Assembly: GCA_016946835.1 (NCBI GenBank)
Contig: JACVTC010000114.1
Coordinates: 477,501 to 532,500, forward strand
Source: Neocallimastix lanati (nom. inval.)
Taxonomy: Eukaryota > Neocallimastigomycota > Neocallimastigomycetes > Neocallimastigales > Neocallimastigaceae
DNA length: 55,000 bases
Direction of reading: 5' to 3'
Below the pieces are notes generated by a model. It did not search any database, was not told where the DNA came from, and saw nothing but the letters and a program-made list of their open reading frames with translations. The translations under genes were made by a program, and so were the position numbers. Below, piece by piece: positions 12,128 through 25,993 of this stretch (position 1 is the first letter of the stretch; each line of letters opens with the position of its first letter).

Positions 12128-12719
12128 TATTTTTTCATTATTTTTTCATTATTTTTTTTTATTAACAACTAAATATGTTTTCCTAAACTATAAATACTAT
12201 AAATAGAAAAAAAAAAAATTTTTTTTCTTATAATTATATTAATATATTAAAATTAAATCATATTACTTATTAATAATTTTTAATTAACCAATTACACGAA
12301 TTTTATTGAACATTATTTTTGGTAAATATAAAAATTTGACATTAATTAGTAAGGCATTAAAACATAATGATAAGTGATAAAATGTTAACATTATAATGCA
12401 TATATAATGTATAAAATTTATTTAATAATATTTTGAAGGGAAAGGGGAACTTTTTAGAAGTAAAATTGATTATGACTAAAATCATTATTAATACTCTATT
12501 ATTATAAAGATAGTCATATCATTATATATTAATTAATATTAATATTAAATTTAAATTTCAAATATATATATAATATCATTTTGACTTATATTTTTTTTAA
12601 AATAAAAAAAAAAAAAAAAAAATTAAAATAAAAAATATTTATATTATATATATTATATAGTAAATTTCTATACAAAATAAATTTTCAATATCAGTACATA
12701 AAAATATATTTAATACAAA

Positions 12720-13393
12720 ATGGCAAAAATTAAAAATTTATTATTTTTCTTGGTAATCATTATAAATATAGTATGTATTTATGGTTTAAACAACCTTGCA
12801 ATAAATAATAGGATAAAATATGAAAATTGTAAATTAACATCATCATTAGAAAATACTCCTAAAACAGAAAGTATTTTATTTTTTTATTTTTAAATAAATA
12901 AAAATAAAAATAAAAATAAAATAATAATTAATGAATAATTATCAAAAAATATTCTAATATAAATATATATATATATATATTTTACTATAATAGATCATAA
13001 ACATGATATTAGAAATTCTCTAATTAATAAATTTGATAATTATAGTAATAAACAAGATTCAATATATAAAAACAAAGCCTATTATATCATGACACATTCT
13101 TATGGCTCATTTAAATGGTTTAATAATATCTTAAGAAGTATAAAGATTTTATTTTTAATAAATTCATTATTTATATATTGAATTATAATTAATAATAATT
13201 AAAATATATTAATTATGATTAACTTTATTATATAGATAATAAGAATGTTAAGGTCTATCCTAAAATAAATCAAATAATACCAACAACAAATTATATAAAA
13301 CTCATCGAATTAAAGTTAAAAAATAATATGACATTATGGAAAAATATAGTTATAGGCATCTTATTATTTATAATATATCATTTAAATGCATGA
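12720..13393 (+). CDS. Small secreted or membrane-anchored orphan protein (three exons)
   Basis: Exons 12720-12870, 12994-13137 and 13236-13393 join in frame (phase 1 at both junctions) to 150 residues ending in TGA. It begins with a signal-peptide-like stretch, MAKIKNLLFFLVIIINIVCI then YG. A polar Asn/Lys/Ser-rich body follows, and the protein ends with a hydrophobic tail NIVIGILLFIIYHLNA (about 135-150). The tail could be a GPI-attachment signal or a C-terminal membrane helix. The introns are typical for this genome: 123 and 98 bases, nearly pure A/T, ending in ATAG. Each exon is too short to stand out alone; continuity across both junctions is the main evidence. No family is recognised. 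Codon use is very AT-rich, so it could be a young or fast-evolving gene. Confidence 0.65.
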
Positions 13394-15164
13394 AAAATAA
13401 ATATAATGTTAATAAATTTTAGTTTAAATAAATAACAAAGTTTATAGAAGTATATATATTTTATTAAATATTATTAAATATTAAAATATTGATAGAAAAT
13501 ATTATAAAAATATTTTGTAGAACATTGAATAAATATAGAGTGTAAAAATAAAAATTTAAAAAAAAAATTATTACTTTTTTATCATAATTATATAATATAT
13601 ATGAAATTTAATAATAACAATAATAATAATAATTGAATGTTATAATATCTTTAATTAAACATAAAAAAGTGTCTTAATAATAATAATTATTATAAATATT
13701 TTGTTTCTTTAATTTTAGAGTAAGAACTTATAGCATAATATCTGTAACACAAAAAAAATTTTAAAAATAGGATTATTATTTTTTTAATATATATATGTAA
13801 TTATTAAATATTTAGGTATAAAATTTTTTCATTTACAAATTTGTATAATATTTATAATAGTTCATTTTTTAATATGTACATACTTATTTCATAGTTAAGA
13901 TATTCTTTTAATTCCTTTTAATTTTTAATTTATTAGCATAAATATTACTTAAAATTTGTTCTAATATTCTTTAATATCGTTACCAATATTTTTTCTAATA
14001 TTTTTTTAATATTATTACTAGTATTATTTTTTTAATTTTTGTATTATTATTATCATATTATAATATTAGGTTTAATTTTTAAAAATAAAAATGTCATTAA
14101 CCTTTTTAGAATAGTTAAAAATATATTTTAAATAATAAAATAAAATTATTTAGAAAATTTTATGTACATTGTGAAAATAGTATATTATATAAAAAAAGTA
14201 ATTTATTAATATAGGATTATAAATTTATTACAATGTATATTACAAAAGTTTTAATTACTACATAATATACATTATTATAATTTTTTATATTCATATAATA
14301 ATTAGATTAATTAATTTTTAATTAATTTACTTAATGTATAAATATTATTTAAATTTACCAATTTAAATTAAATACACAACTTTTTTTTTTTTAAACAACT
14401 TTTTTTTTTGTATTATTTGTAGTGTTATTATTGTTAAAACAAAATATTTAATTGAATTTATCCTTTTGTAACTAAATTAGATAAAAAACAAAAATTTAAA
14501 AATAATAAAATATTTTTACAAAAACAAAAGAAAATAAAACAAAAAGTAACAATTAATGTAAAGAACGTTTTTCATATTTCTTTTTTTATTTCTTTTTTTA
14601 ATTTTATAAATAATAATGAGCGGTAAATGAATTAAATTTTAAAAAATTATAATATATATATATATATAATAAATTCTTATATAAAATAGAAAAAGAAAGA
14701 AAAAAAAGAGAAAAAGAGAAACTTTATTTCAATTAATATATACAATAATAATAATAATAATAAAGCTTTGAAGTCAAAAAAAAAAGAAAGAAAAAACCTA
14801 TTGCTTAAAAGTATTAAATAAAATAATGTTATTCTAAGTAAATTTAAATTTACACCTTTTTTTTTATAATTATTTATTTTTTATTAAAATAGTTATTTAA
14901 AATTAAATACTTATTAATAATATATATTTTTAAATATTTAATTTAAAATTTTAAAAGTAATAGTATTATAATTCATTACTACAAATAATTATTATATATT
15001 TTTTAATTATAGTTTAATAAGATAACATAAAATACTATTATATATTCTTCAATTTCATTATTTTATTCTTAAAAAAAAAGTATTTAAGAAAGCGATTTTT
15101 TCTTTTAAAAAAATATATATATATTATTTAATATAGAAATTTTAATAATATAATTTAAAACAAA
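13394..15164. other. Gene-free AT-rich stretch, upstream of the FYVE gene
   Basis: Only homopolymers and (AT)n/(AAT)n tracts are seen. A possible mini-exon at 14617-14624 joined to 14691-14730 would give a tiny Lys/Glu peptide and is not supported. Confidence 0.6.
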
Positions 15165-16558
15165 ATGAATATTTACGAAGAATTAAGAAAAAAGAGGCCA
15201 GCTCATCCAAGTATTGGTCCAGAATTTCGTTCTAATTCCTCCTCTTCAACAAAAACAGCTTATGAAACGAATGAAAATTCATATCAAAATCAACAATATA
15301 ATTATATGCAACCAAAAGAAATTTCAGATGAAGTTTTTTTCTTACAAACGCCTTCATCATTTGTAACCGGACCACCTTCTAAAAATCACTGGAAGGTAAA
15401 AATAGTACCAATAAGTACCATTATTAAATATATAAAATAATAATAATACTATTAATAATATATATATACATATTTAAAAAAAAAAAAATAAAAATAAAAA
15501 ATAATGTGATATGTACGAATATATTACATTTTTACTTAATATATTTATGAATTATTATTGCATTTATATATTTTATTGATATTAACTATAATTTAATAAA
15601 AAAAATTATATGTTATTACAATGAAATGAAATTTCTTTAATTTGTATATTTATTTTAAATATCACTGAAATGGGCAATTATAAAATAATAATAAAATTAT
15701 AATAATTATAGCCTGATTCTGAAGTATCAAGCTGTGCTGATTGTAATAGGCTTTTTACTCTTATTAACCGTAGACATCATTGCAGAAGGTAAAATATTTA
15801 TATTCAATTAAAATAGAAAGTAATAATATTATATTAATTTGAAAAAATATAATATACTTAATATAACTGCTTTATAAAATATATGTAAAGATGTGGCGAT
15901 ATATTCTGTGGCCAATGTACAAATTTTACCGCTAGATTAGACCAAGACTGTAGATTTAATCCAAAAGGCAAATATTAATTTAAATATATCATTATAAACC
16001 TTTTAAAATAATAATTGTAATAATAATTTATCATTTTATATATCACATTTTATATATTTTTATAGGCATTGAATCTAGAATATGTAGAAAATGTATTGAT
16101 GAAAGAGAAAATAAAATAAAAATGAAAATAAATAATTCAACACCCTCAAGGTATAGAGCAACAAGAAGTAATACAACCCCAGGGATACATGGAGGTAATA
16201 TAATTATTAACTTTAATCTCTATAATTCTAGATAATTTAGAATCACATTCTAAATGTATATAATGAAAATATCTTTTTTATTAGAAACTAATAATTATTA
16301 TAATCAAAATTCTGAAAATATTTCAATAAATAATCCATCACCTGTTCCAGGTTAATTTTATTGCATTAAACAAAAAAAAAAAAAATAAAAATAATGATAA
16401 CAATAATAATAATTATAAACTAATTTATATTAATATTAATAATTTTTTAAAAGAATAATAAATTAATTGATATAATTTTTATAATTATTTAATAATTAGA
16501 TCTAGCACCTGCAACGCTTATGTCAGTTCCAAATGACTGGACATGGAGTACATTCTAA
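15165..16558 (+). CDS. FYVE zinc-finger protein (PI3P binding)
   Basis: Six exons (15165-15395, 15712-15788, 15891-15967, 16066-16194, 16285-16350, 16500-16558) join to 212 residues. The FYVE domain (about 76-138) has all signatures: WKPD at 76-79, eight zinc ligands C85, C88, C101, C104, C109, C112, C135, C138, the basic RRHHCR motif at 97-102, and RICRKC. FYVE domains bind phosphatidylinositol 3-phosphate on endosomes and vacuoles, so this protein is probably endosomal. The N-terminal 75 residues (Lys/Pro then Asn/Gln/Tyr-rich) and the C-terminal tail are otherwise unfamiliar. The end, MSVPNDWTWSTF, looks conserved, perhaps a binding motif. Intron 3 uses a GC donor (G|GCAAAT at 15968) with a normal AG; the others are GT-AG. 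Complete and apparently functional. Confidence 0.88.
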
Positions 16559-16679
16559 TGAAAAAATTAAAACAAAGAAATAAATAAAAAATTAATATAT
16601 ATATATTTAATTTTGAATATATTCAAATACTTATTATTTTTAAATTAATACTTAAATATGAAATTTATATTTATATATA

Positions 16680-16685
<6 letters not shown>

Positions 16686-16733
<48 letters not shown>
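16686..16733. repeat. Poly(A) tract, about 48 bases
   Basis: It lies some 130 bases downstream of the FYVE gene stop. Similar tracts recur at 1484-1536, 19073-19117, 21957-21995, 37167-37218, 38959-38999 and 45795-45833. Confidence 0.9.
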
Positions 16734-16736
<3 letters not shown>

Positions 16737-17254
16737 AAAATAAAATATATGAATTATTATATTTTTTTATTGAAAAGAAAACTAATATAATTAAATAACA
16801 ACACCAATAACAATAATAAATCAAACAAACTTCTATATTTTTCCATAATTAAATTTAATAAATTTTTATAAATTATATTCTATAAAATATAAATATACAT
16901 AAATATGCAAGCAAAATGTATATACAATAAATACAATACAATATTATAAATAATAATAATAATAATAATAATTATAATAATACATTAAAACGTCATAATT
17001 AACATCATTTCTGTTAAAATAAATTTAAATAGAATTTTTCAAAATATGAAATATATATATATAATATATATAATTCTATATATTCAAAAATTATATTACT
17101 ATTAAATAAAGATAAATAAAAAAAAAAAAAAAAAATGAAAATGATAAAAATATATATCATTGTATTTTTTATTTTATATTTATATTTCATATCATTTTAG
17201 TTAAATCTATTTAGTTAAATAGTTTTTAAGGTAAATTTTTTATTTATTTTCAGT
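16734..17254. other. AT-rich spacer
   Basis: Homopolymers and (AAT)n only; nothing recognisable. Confidence 0.6.
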
Positions 17255-18540
17255 TATATTAATGTAGAAGAAGTAGAGGTTAAAGAGGAAGAAGAAGGAA
17301 AAGAGAAAGTGGATACTAATGTAAAAGAAAAAGTTAAAGAGAAAGCTGTAAATATTGATATTCATATTAACAAAGAAGAAATCAAAAAAAAAAAAAAAAA
17401 AAAATGAAAAATAATACAAATGTAAAGGGAAAAATTAATGAAGAAAATATGAACTTTAATATAAATGAAAAAAAAAAAAAAAATTAAAGAGACGCTTACT
17501 AATAATGATGAAAATAAACTTGCTTAAAATATATAAATAAAAAAAATGAAAGAAATTAAATTTCCCTAAAGAAATAATTTTTATTTAGATGACATTTTGA
17601 ATGAAAGTATAATCCATAAAAATCAATTAAAATTTTTATTAAAAAGATCATAATCGTCATTCATTCCTCAGTTTAGCGTTGCCATTTGAAATACCATTTA
17701 TTACACAAATTCAATTAAATAAGATTGATGATAAAAGAAACAAAATTTCAATTCCAGGCATTGAAACAATTGTTATACTCCGAAGAAGAAAATCTGTTAA
17801 CTTTTATAGAAATACCTTCAAAAAGGTTTGTTATTTTAAATCAACTAAAAAAGCCAGAAGACATTCATTCCGGTGATGTTCAAATTAAAGAATATAAAAA
17901 ATCTTAATATTCAAATAAAACTTTAATGAATACAGAAATTCAAAAGCTACTTATCAAATGAAATTATAGGGAAAAGAAAATATAATAATTTAAGTAAAAT
18001 GACTTAAAATATATGAATCAATCCTGAACCAGTGAAATAAATGATAATAATTATGAAAATCCAATAATTTTATCCTCAAAACTACCATAGATTCTGATGT
18101 ATTGACTACTACTACTTTAAATTTATCATCTGGATAAGAAAAGAAAATATCAATTATAAAAATCAATTTCTTCCTTGTAATAATCCATCATCTTCAAAAA
18201 ATTAAGAGAAAAAAAAAAAAAAAAAAAAATGAAAATGAAAATAACAAATCAATCAATAATACAATTGGTCGATGCTAAAATTTCTTAATAGTTTTAAAAA
18301 TAATTTAATTCTATACGTCAATATAATAGTAACAATAGTTGGGTAATGAAGGAAATTAAAAGGAACAAAGTGATACTGAAATTCCTCAACCTTATAAAAA
18401 TAAATATAAATTTATATAACTACAGTTCATTGTATGCAAATTCATCCATGAGAAATATGTATGATGGATACTTAAAATGAATTCTTCTATGTTAAGCAAT
18501 ACAAATTCTTTCTTTTAAACTACATATATTTTACCAAAGC
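17255..18540 (+). pseudogene. Decayed protein-coding sequence, family not recognised
   Basis: Codon-like sequence of normal complexity, broken by stops, frameshifts and poly(A) expansions (17388-17403, 17468-17482, 18214-18229). After an AG at 17252-17253 an acidic/basic stretch reads NVEEVEVKEEEEGKEKVDTN. Around 17670-17906 one frame gives LPFEIPFITQIQLNKIDD. It shifts into another frame giving KFQFQALKQLLYSEEENLLT and further to KEYKKS-stop, which looks like one former protein. Later Ser/Asn-rich pieces (for example SSLYANSSMRNMYDGYLK near 18424) may belong to the same relic. No domain is identified. It could be a dead gene or a transposon ORF. Confidence 0.45.
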
Positions 18541-19065
18541 ATGATTGTTAATAATATTTTTTTTTTTCCAAAATATAAATATTCACATATCATTTTCAGT
18601 CATAACACTTATATATAGCACAAAAACAAAGCAAGTCATTTTAAAATAAACAATTTTGGTTATCATTATTAATATAATATATATAATATATATAATATAA
18701 TTTTTTTTTTTTATTTTTGTTTTTGTTTTGTTTTATTTTGTGTAATAAATATTTTATATCATTTCAAATCTCTATTATGGATTTATTTTATTATTATTAC
18801 TTATTCAATTATGTAAATATAAAAAAAGATTTTTTTTTTTTTTTTTTTTATTCAGAATAGAAATTAATGAAAAGCATTATTGATATAGTTTTAAAGAAGT
18901 ATTATGGAAATTTTAAAACATTATCGTAAATATATCAATTAAAAGTATCAAATGTATTATCATTTTATACAGATATTTCAATATATATATAAACAAACTA
19001 AGCAGAGAAATGAAATTTTAATTTTAATTTATTTTATTGTTGTTGTAAATTTTTATTATTAATAT

Positions 19066-19119
<54 letters not shown>

Positions 19120-19499
19120 TGAAAAATAAGAATTAAAATAAATCATTAAGAAATAAAGTGATTAATAGAACAAATGATAATAATAGTTTTTATTGTTGGC
19201 AAATGGTTATTTAACAGAATGTGTAAATTAATAACAATAATAATAACAATAATAATATATATATATATATATTATCATTCTTTAACCTTTCTAATAAATT
19301 TTTCAAAAATAAATAAATTTATTTATTCCAATATATATTATTATAATTTTTTTTCATCTATCTCTGTATTACTTATGGGATGAGAGGTTTAAAAACATTA
19401 AATGCCTTTGCCAATGTTGGAAAAAGTGCTCTATCTATTTATCTTATTAATATTTATAATATATATATATATATATATGAAAAGGAAAATTTTAAATTT

Positions 19500-19625
19500 A
19501 ATGAATAAATAATAATGCATTATGAAGTTGCTAAAAATAATACACAATTAAGAATGATGAAGGAGGTGACTTGTTATCAACCGAATTTCTCGAATGCTTT
19601 TACAGTAATTCAGGAATTAAATAAG
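19500..19625 (+). pseudogene. Fragment of a copia-type integrase
   Basis: In one frame, with stops before it, the sequence reads IKNDEGGDLLSTEFLECFYS, then NSGIK-stop. This resembles the copia integrase core LRTDNGGEFLSxEFxxFCxxxGI, with the catalytic Asp replaced by Glu or shifted. Only about 40 residues are visible and the flanks are not recognisable. It is probably a scrap of a Ty1/copia retrotransposon like the better preserved one at 38.1-39.4 kb. Confidence 0.4.
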
Positions 19626-19859
19626 TTAATTATGATAATAAAATAATAACTTATATTAATATTTTTAAATATATAATAAGGTTTTTATACTATATATCTT
19701 CTATTAATATACAGAAAAAAGTACACAAGTATATACCAAATATACAAAATTATTAAAAGTTTATTCATAAAAATTTATAAAGCAAATTTATAAAATATAA
19801 ATTTATATATATTTATATACATATATATATAATTATTTTATTTATTTTATATAATTATT

Positions 19860-19894
<35 letters not shown>

Positions 19895-21125
19895 ATTCAT
19901 TTATTATATAATTCTATTTATTATTTATTTTCTAAGATCAATTTTTATCATATGCTTTATTAATACATTTTTTTACTTTTATTATAAAACTTAATTGCAT
20001 AAAAATTTGTCTCATGTTCTATTTAATTTTTTAGTGCATAATAGATGTAATTTTTAAAATAGAAATTTATATATATATATATATTTTTTTTACTATTTAA
20101 TATTTAAATGAATAATATAAAAAAAAATACTTTTTTTTTAAATTAGTATATTATAGTATAAAAAAATACTTTTTTTTTTTTTTTTAAATTAGTATATTAT
20201 AATATAAAATAAAAATAATATGTATGTTCGTCTATTTTAGTTTTATCTTTTAAAATAAAAAAATATTAATATTTTTTTTTAGTCTACAATTAATATATAT
20301 TAATTATAATAATTAATATATATATATTAGTCTATTTTGGTAAAAAAAAAATAAATTTTAAAATGTCATAAACAAAACAAACTTTAATTAAATTATTATA
20401 TGCATTTAAGCAAATTACTTATTCTATAGAAATTTATTTTGTTTATATTATCAATGTTTTTTCCTTTTTTCCTTTTTTTTTTATAAATAACAAAAAAAAA
20501 AAAAAAACATGTTAATACTTTCTATAGTAAAAGAATTTCTTTTTAATTAAGAAATTAAAAAAAAAAAAAAAAAAAAGAAAAAAAAAATTAATAATAATCT
20601 ATTTCTACATAATTTTATATATGAAATAATATGATCTATCTGTTTCAATTAATTAAATTCCTTTTTCTTATATAATAATAATATTTCTAATTATGAAAAA
20701 AAAAAAAAAATTTTTTTCTTCTTTTGAACATATAAAAATTTCAAAGTATATAGTTATTGTTGAATCATTCCTTTTATGTATAAGAGAAATAAATTATAAA
20801 GATATTTATGTAAATAAATATATTTTATATTTACTTTTCATTATTATTTAATAGTGATAATTCAAATATATAAAAGTGAATTATTTATTATTATTATTAT
20901 TATAATTATTACAATTAAATAATATTTAAAATAATTTTTTTTAAATAATAGATAATAAATATATTTATAAATATATTAAATAGTTATTTAAAAATTATTA
21001 AAATAAAAAAATTTAAATTAAAAAATATGAAAAATTAAATTTTATCACAAATATATAATTAATTGAAATTAAAATAAAAATAATAAAAAATAATATTAAT
21101 AATATTATTAATAATAATAAAATAA

Positions 21126-21162
<37 letters not shown>

Positions 21163-21952
21163 ATACATTACTAATACCTTCTATCAATATTATTATTACT
21201 GTTGTTTGGTAATAATGATATTGATAAATTATAATCATTTAGAAAAAAAATAAATATTTTTAAAAACTTTTTTTATTATTATTATTATTATTATTATCCT
21301 TTTTTTAATTTAATATATTTTTATCAAAAGATTATAATTAATCTTTCTTAAAGAAATTCATTCCAAAATAAAAATATAATAAAATATCAAAAAAAAAAAA
21401 AAAAAAAAAATACCCTTATATATATTTATATTTTATTTAATAAATGAAATATAGGTAAATTAACAAGTATGATTTATTTATCAAAAAAATAAATTTATAT
21501 TAAATTAAATGGATCTCATTTCATACTATAAATAACAATTTAATTAAATTTAAATAATTTATAACAATAAAAACCATAATCATTAATATATATGAGACTT
21601 TTAATACTACAATAATTATATATTTATATACATTTGGTTTCATTAAAGTAGATATAAAATTATTTATAGCATTAATAATATTTAAATTAAAGTATTCTAT
21701 TATTATTATAATATATATAATAATAAAAAGAATGTGACTTATATTAACAGTATTAAATATTTAAATGTGATAATTTTATATAATGAGACTTATATTAACA
21801 GTATTAAATATTTAAATGTGATAATTTTATATAATGAGAGCATAAATGTTAATGCTATTATAATTAATAATAAATAATAAAGACAATAATAAACGTACAT
21901 TAAAATTTATAAATATATATATATTTATATTTATATGTTAAAGCCTCATATT

Positions 21953-21996
<44 letters not shown>

Positions 21997-22261
21997 AGTT
22001 TTAATATTTTTTAATAAATTTAATTTTATTTGAATTTTATTTTTTATTCAACATTAATAAAAAATTCATATTATTATGATATTAAAATAAATTTTTCTTT
22101 AATGTATAAATAATTATTTTTTTAAAAACAGCAATAGAATGAAAATTTTGTTATATATATATTGATGTAAAATTTTTTCTTATTTTAGTATATACTAATG
22201 TTTTTTTTTTTTTTTTTTTTTCTATGATTTTATATCTATATTTTTATCAAAGAATTAAAAA
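19626..22261. other. Gene-free stretch, upstream of the Swi1-like gene
   Basis: AT-rich with poly(A)/poly(T) runs, (AT)n and (AAT)n. The only structured item is the 51-bp direct duplication listed separately. A poly(T) run (22202-22221) lies about 40 bases before the Swi1-like ATG. Confidence 0.6.
21736..21837. repeat. Perfect 51-bp tandem duplication
   Basis: Two adjacent copies (21736-21786 and 21787-21837), each beginning GACTTATATTAACAGTATTA. No base differences are seen between them, so the duplication is recent. Confidence 0.9.
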
Positions 22262-23693
22262 ATGAATCCAAATTCGTATTATTATAATGCTCAAAAACAA
22301 AATTATATGGCACCCTTGAAAGATAATCAGGAATTATTAATGCAAAGAAATTTATATTATGATAATAAGGGTCAACCATCTCATGCATCATATAATATGC
22401 TGCCAAATTCAAATCTTTTAAATTCACAAGTATACCAACAACAACAACCCAGTCTTAATGCTAGTCAAATTCAAAATATGAATTTAGCAAATCAACAGTT
22501 ACCTATACCCCAGGATATAAATTCAAATTCAAAGCTAAAATACGTTGATTCATTACAAAGAATGCCTAATGAATCTGTTCCCTATCAAAATATGAATGGT
22601 AATCCTCCAAACCAACCTATGTCACAGGAATGGTTAAAAATGAATCAAAATATAAATAGTTCAATGGGATTAAATAGAATGCAAGGTTCTCAACCATCAA
22701 ATAAAAATATACCATATGGAAATGGCATTGATAATAGAATGTTGAAAATACAACAACAAAATCAAGCATTATCACAAGGACAGTCATTGGTAGAACAAGC
22801 ACAACAAGGATTTCCTCAAAAAAATATGTCAGCAAGAAATAATGAAAATGTGAGAACCCCTAATTTTCAAAATGTTAATTTGCAAATTCCTCAACCACAA
22901 TCACAGCAGTCTGGTCAAGAATATATTGCAAATCAAAATCCAAAAATGTCTATTACAATAGATAAACGAAATATGTATATGGATAAATCAAATAGTGAAA
23001 AATTAACACCTACTCAACAAAATTTAGCAAATTCAATTATTCAATATAGAAAAAAGGTTATGGAAGGTACAGCTCAACCAGATCCATCTTTTGAAAATTA
23101 TATTAAACAATGTTACGGATTATTATCCAATCAAGAACAAATAGAAATTAATAATTACATACAAAATGCTTTTGTAAATAGTAATATTGTAAATAGTAAT
23201 AATAGTAATGATATCCCAAAATTACATAAAAGTTTAAATAATAATATTAATACTAATAATAATAGTAGTGATAATAATAATAATAATAATAATAATAACA
23301 GAAATATGGGTGTAGATATGGATATCAATATAAAAAAAAAAAAGTCACAAATACAACCACCAATAATAAAAAATGAACCAGTAAAACAGTATAATAATCA
23401 AGATAGCATCAATTCTAATAAATCTAGAAGTAATTCAAATAGTGGACGACAAATAACAAAGCATGATTTAAATTCTTTAAAATATATGATTGATTCAAGA
23501 GAAAAATTTGATGAATTATTCTATCGTCGATTTCTTCCAGAAAAATATAAATATTTTACCCCATTACAAATTATGGGTAAAAATATTGATTATTATGATA
23601 TTTATTCTTTATTATCATTTGTTGGTTTTGAAAAATTGGATGTAAGCTATTTATTTCATTATTTATATTAATTAGAATTTTTATTTTGTTTTA

Positions 23694-23724
<31 letters not shown>

Positions 23725-24140
23725 TTTTATTTTATTTTGTTTTATTTTGTTTTATTTTGTTTTATTTTGTTTATTCGATTAAATATTTATTATATATATA
23801 ATTATTTGAATAGACCGTTGGTGATGGTATTTGGGATCATATAATAAAAACATTACATATTTTTCCAGATCCACCAAGGATCAGAGATGTATTAAGATCT
23901 CATTGTTTACCAATATTTCAACCATTTAATGAATTTATACTAAATGGTTTTACTCTACCACCAGAGTCAAAAGAAAATACTAACAAACCTCAAGTATGAT
24001 AAATATATATATATATTAAAATAATATATATAATTAATAATATTTTTTTTAATATTATCATTATTATTTATTATTTATTATTTATTGTTAATTATTCATT
24101 ATTATATTATTCACTAATTAATTAATTAATTATAATTTTT

Positions 24141-24172
<32 letters not shown>

Positions 24173-24590
24173 TACCAATTCAAAATAAACCCCTCACTCC
24201 TCAGACACAACCACAACCTCAAGATTATACAGGTATGAATCAAATACATCCAAATCAAATGAATAATATGATTCCACCCATTCAAAAGCCATTATCACAA
24301 CAACAACCACCACAACCTCAACAACAAACTGTATATAATAAGTCAATTCAACAACAAGCTGTAAATATTAATAAAGAAGGAATAAACAATTTAATTAATC
24401 CAAAATTTAATAATTATGAACCAAAAATAAAATTTTCTGAAAATTTAAAAGATGAGACATTAGATGTTTTAGATAAATATGTAACAGATCCTGAAGTAAA
24501 AGGAGTTGAAGAATTAGGTAATAATTTTTATATAATTGTTTAAAAATATTAAATAAATAAATAAATTAATCAATTAATTAATAAAAGTAA

Positions 24591-24621
<31 letters not shown>

Positions 24622-24730
24622 TGAAAAATGAAAAATATTAAATATCATTCATTCTAAATTAAAAATTTTTTATTATATTATATTTTTGATTTCATTAAAA
24701 TAACAATGATAATAATAATGATAATAACAT

Positions 24731-24821
<91 letters not shown>

Positions 24822-25930
24822 TATATCTTTTTAATACTTGTTTATATATCTATAAAAAATATAGGTTTAATTACTTCACATTCACTACAAATGCAATTAA
24901 AATCAGGATTAGATACAGAAATAGTCCATGCATTAAATACATTAAGTATAATAAGTTTTGACCAATATACAAATTTTTCGTTAGCTAATGATCCGGAACT
25001 TATTACTGTAATGGTAGATATGTTAGAAGATTGTTTAAAGAAGTTTAAATTAATTGAAGAAGATGAAGATTTTATAAGTTTTTCAAAACTTTATGATATG
25101 GAAATGGATGATTTTGAGCAGGTTTATACACCCACTATACATGGTAAAACATTAAAAATAGAAGAAAAAATTAAAAATAGAAGTTTATGCTTGGGAAATA
25201 TTTTTAGAAATTTATCTTTTATACCAGAAAACCAAGAAATTTTTGCTGAAGATGAAAGATTATTACAAGCTATTTTAACCACTTTTAAAATACAGTGTGA
25301 TCCTCATTATCTTCAAGATCGTAATATTTTTAACGATAATGAAGAAAGTTCCGTTCAAAATAAAAATATGATTTCATATACCTTTGAAGTGACACCCATG
25401 AATAGTGGATCTTCCTCCATTCCTAATCTTTATTCTGAAACGGCAACCTGTATTTTGGAGCATAGAAAAAATGGTATTATTTTCTTTTCCAACGTTAGTG
25501 CCTATGTTAAATTACCAAATGAAGAATTTACAAAAACATTAATCACCATTTTAGAGGATGTTATCATGAATTCGTATGATTCCTATTATATTTATCCGGC
25601 ATTGGAAGCTGTAGGAAAATTAGGTATTCTAGATAAGAATAAAGATCATTTATCTTCGTTGACCATTGATTGGTATGATATCTTTAAGTATACCGTAACA
25701 CTTTTACCTCAAGAAGGGTTAACCCTAGATATTGAACCTGAAGAGGTCGCATTAATTGAAATGGTGATGTTAAATTTATATAATATCTGTAGTTTTGAAG
25801 ATGATTTAAAAATAAAAGTGGCTAATCATCCTGGATTTATTGCCACCATGTTAAAGTTTACATTATACCCCGTAGAATTTACTAACTTTTTAATTTGCAG
25901 TAAGTTTTAAATTAATTTTTTTAAAATTAA

Positions 25931-25993
<63 letters not shown>

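Noticed and set aside
14617-14730. Mini-gene from ATGAGCG|GTAAATG joined to a Lys/Glu exon
   Set aside because: Would give a 15-residue low-complexity peptide; no conservation or composition evidence.
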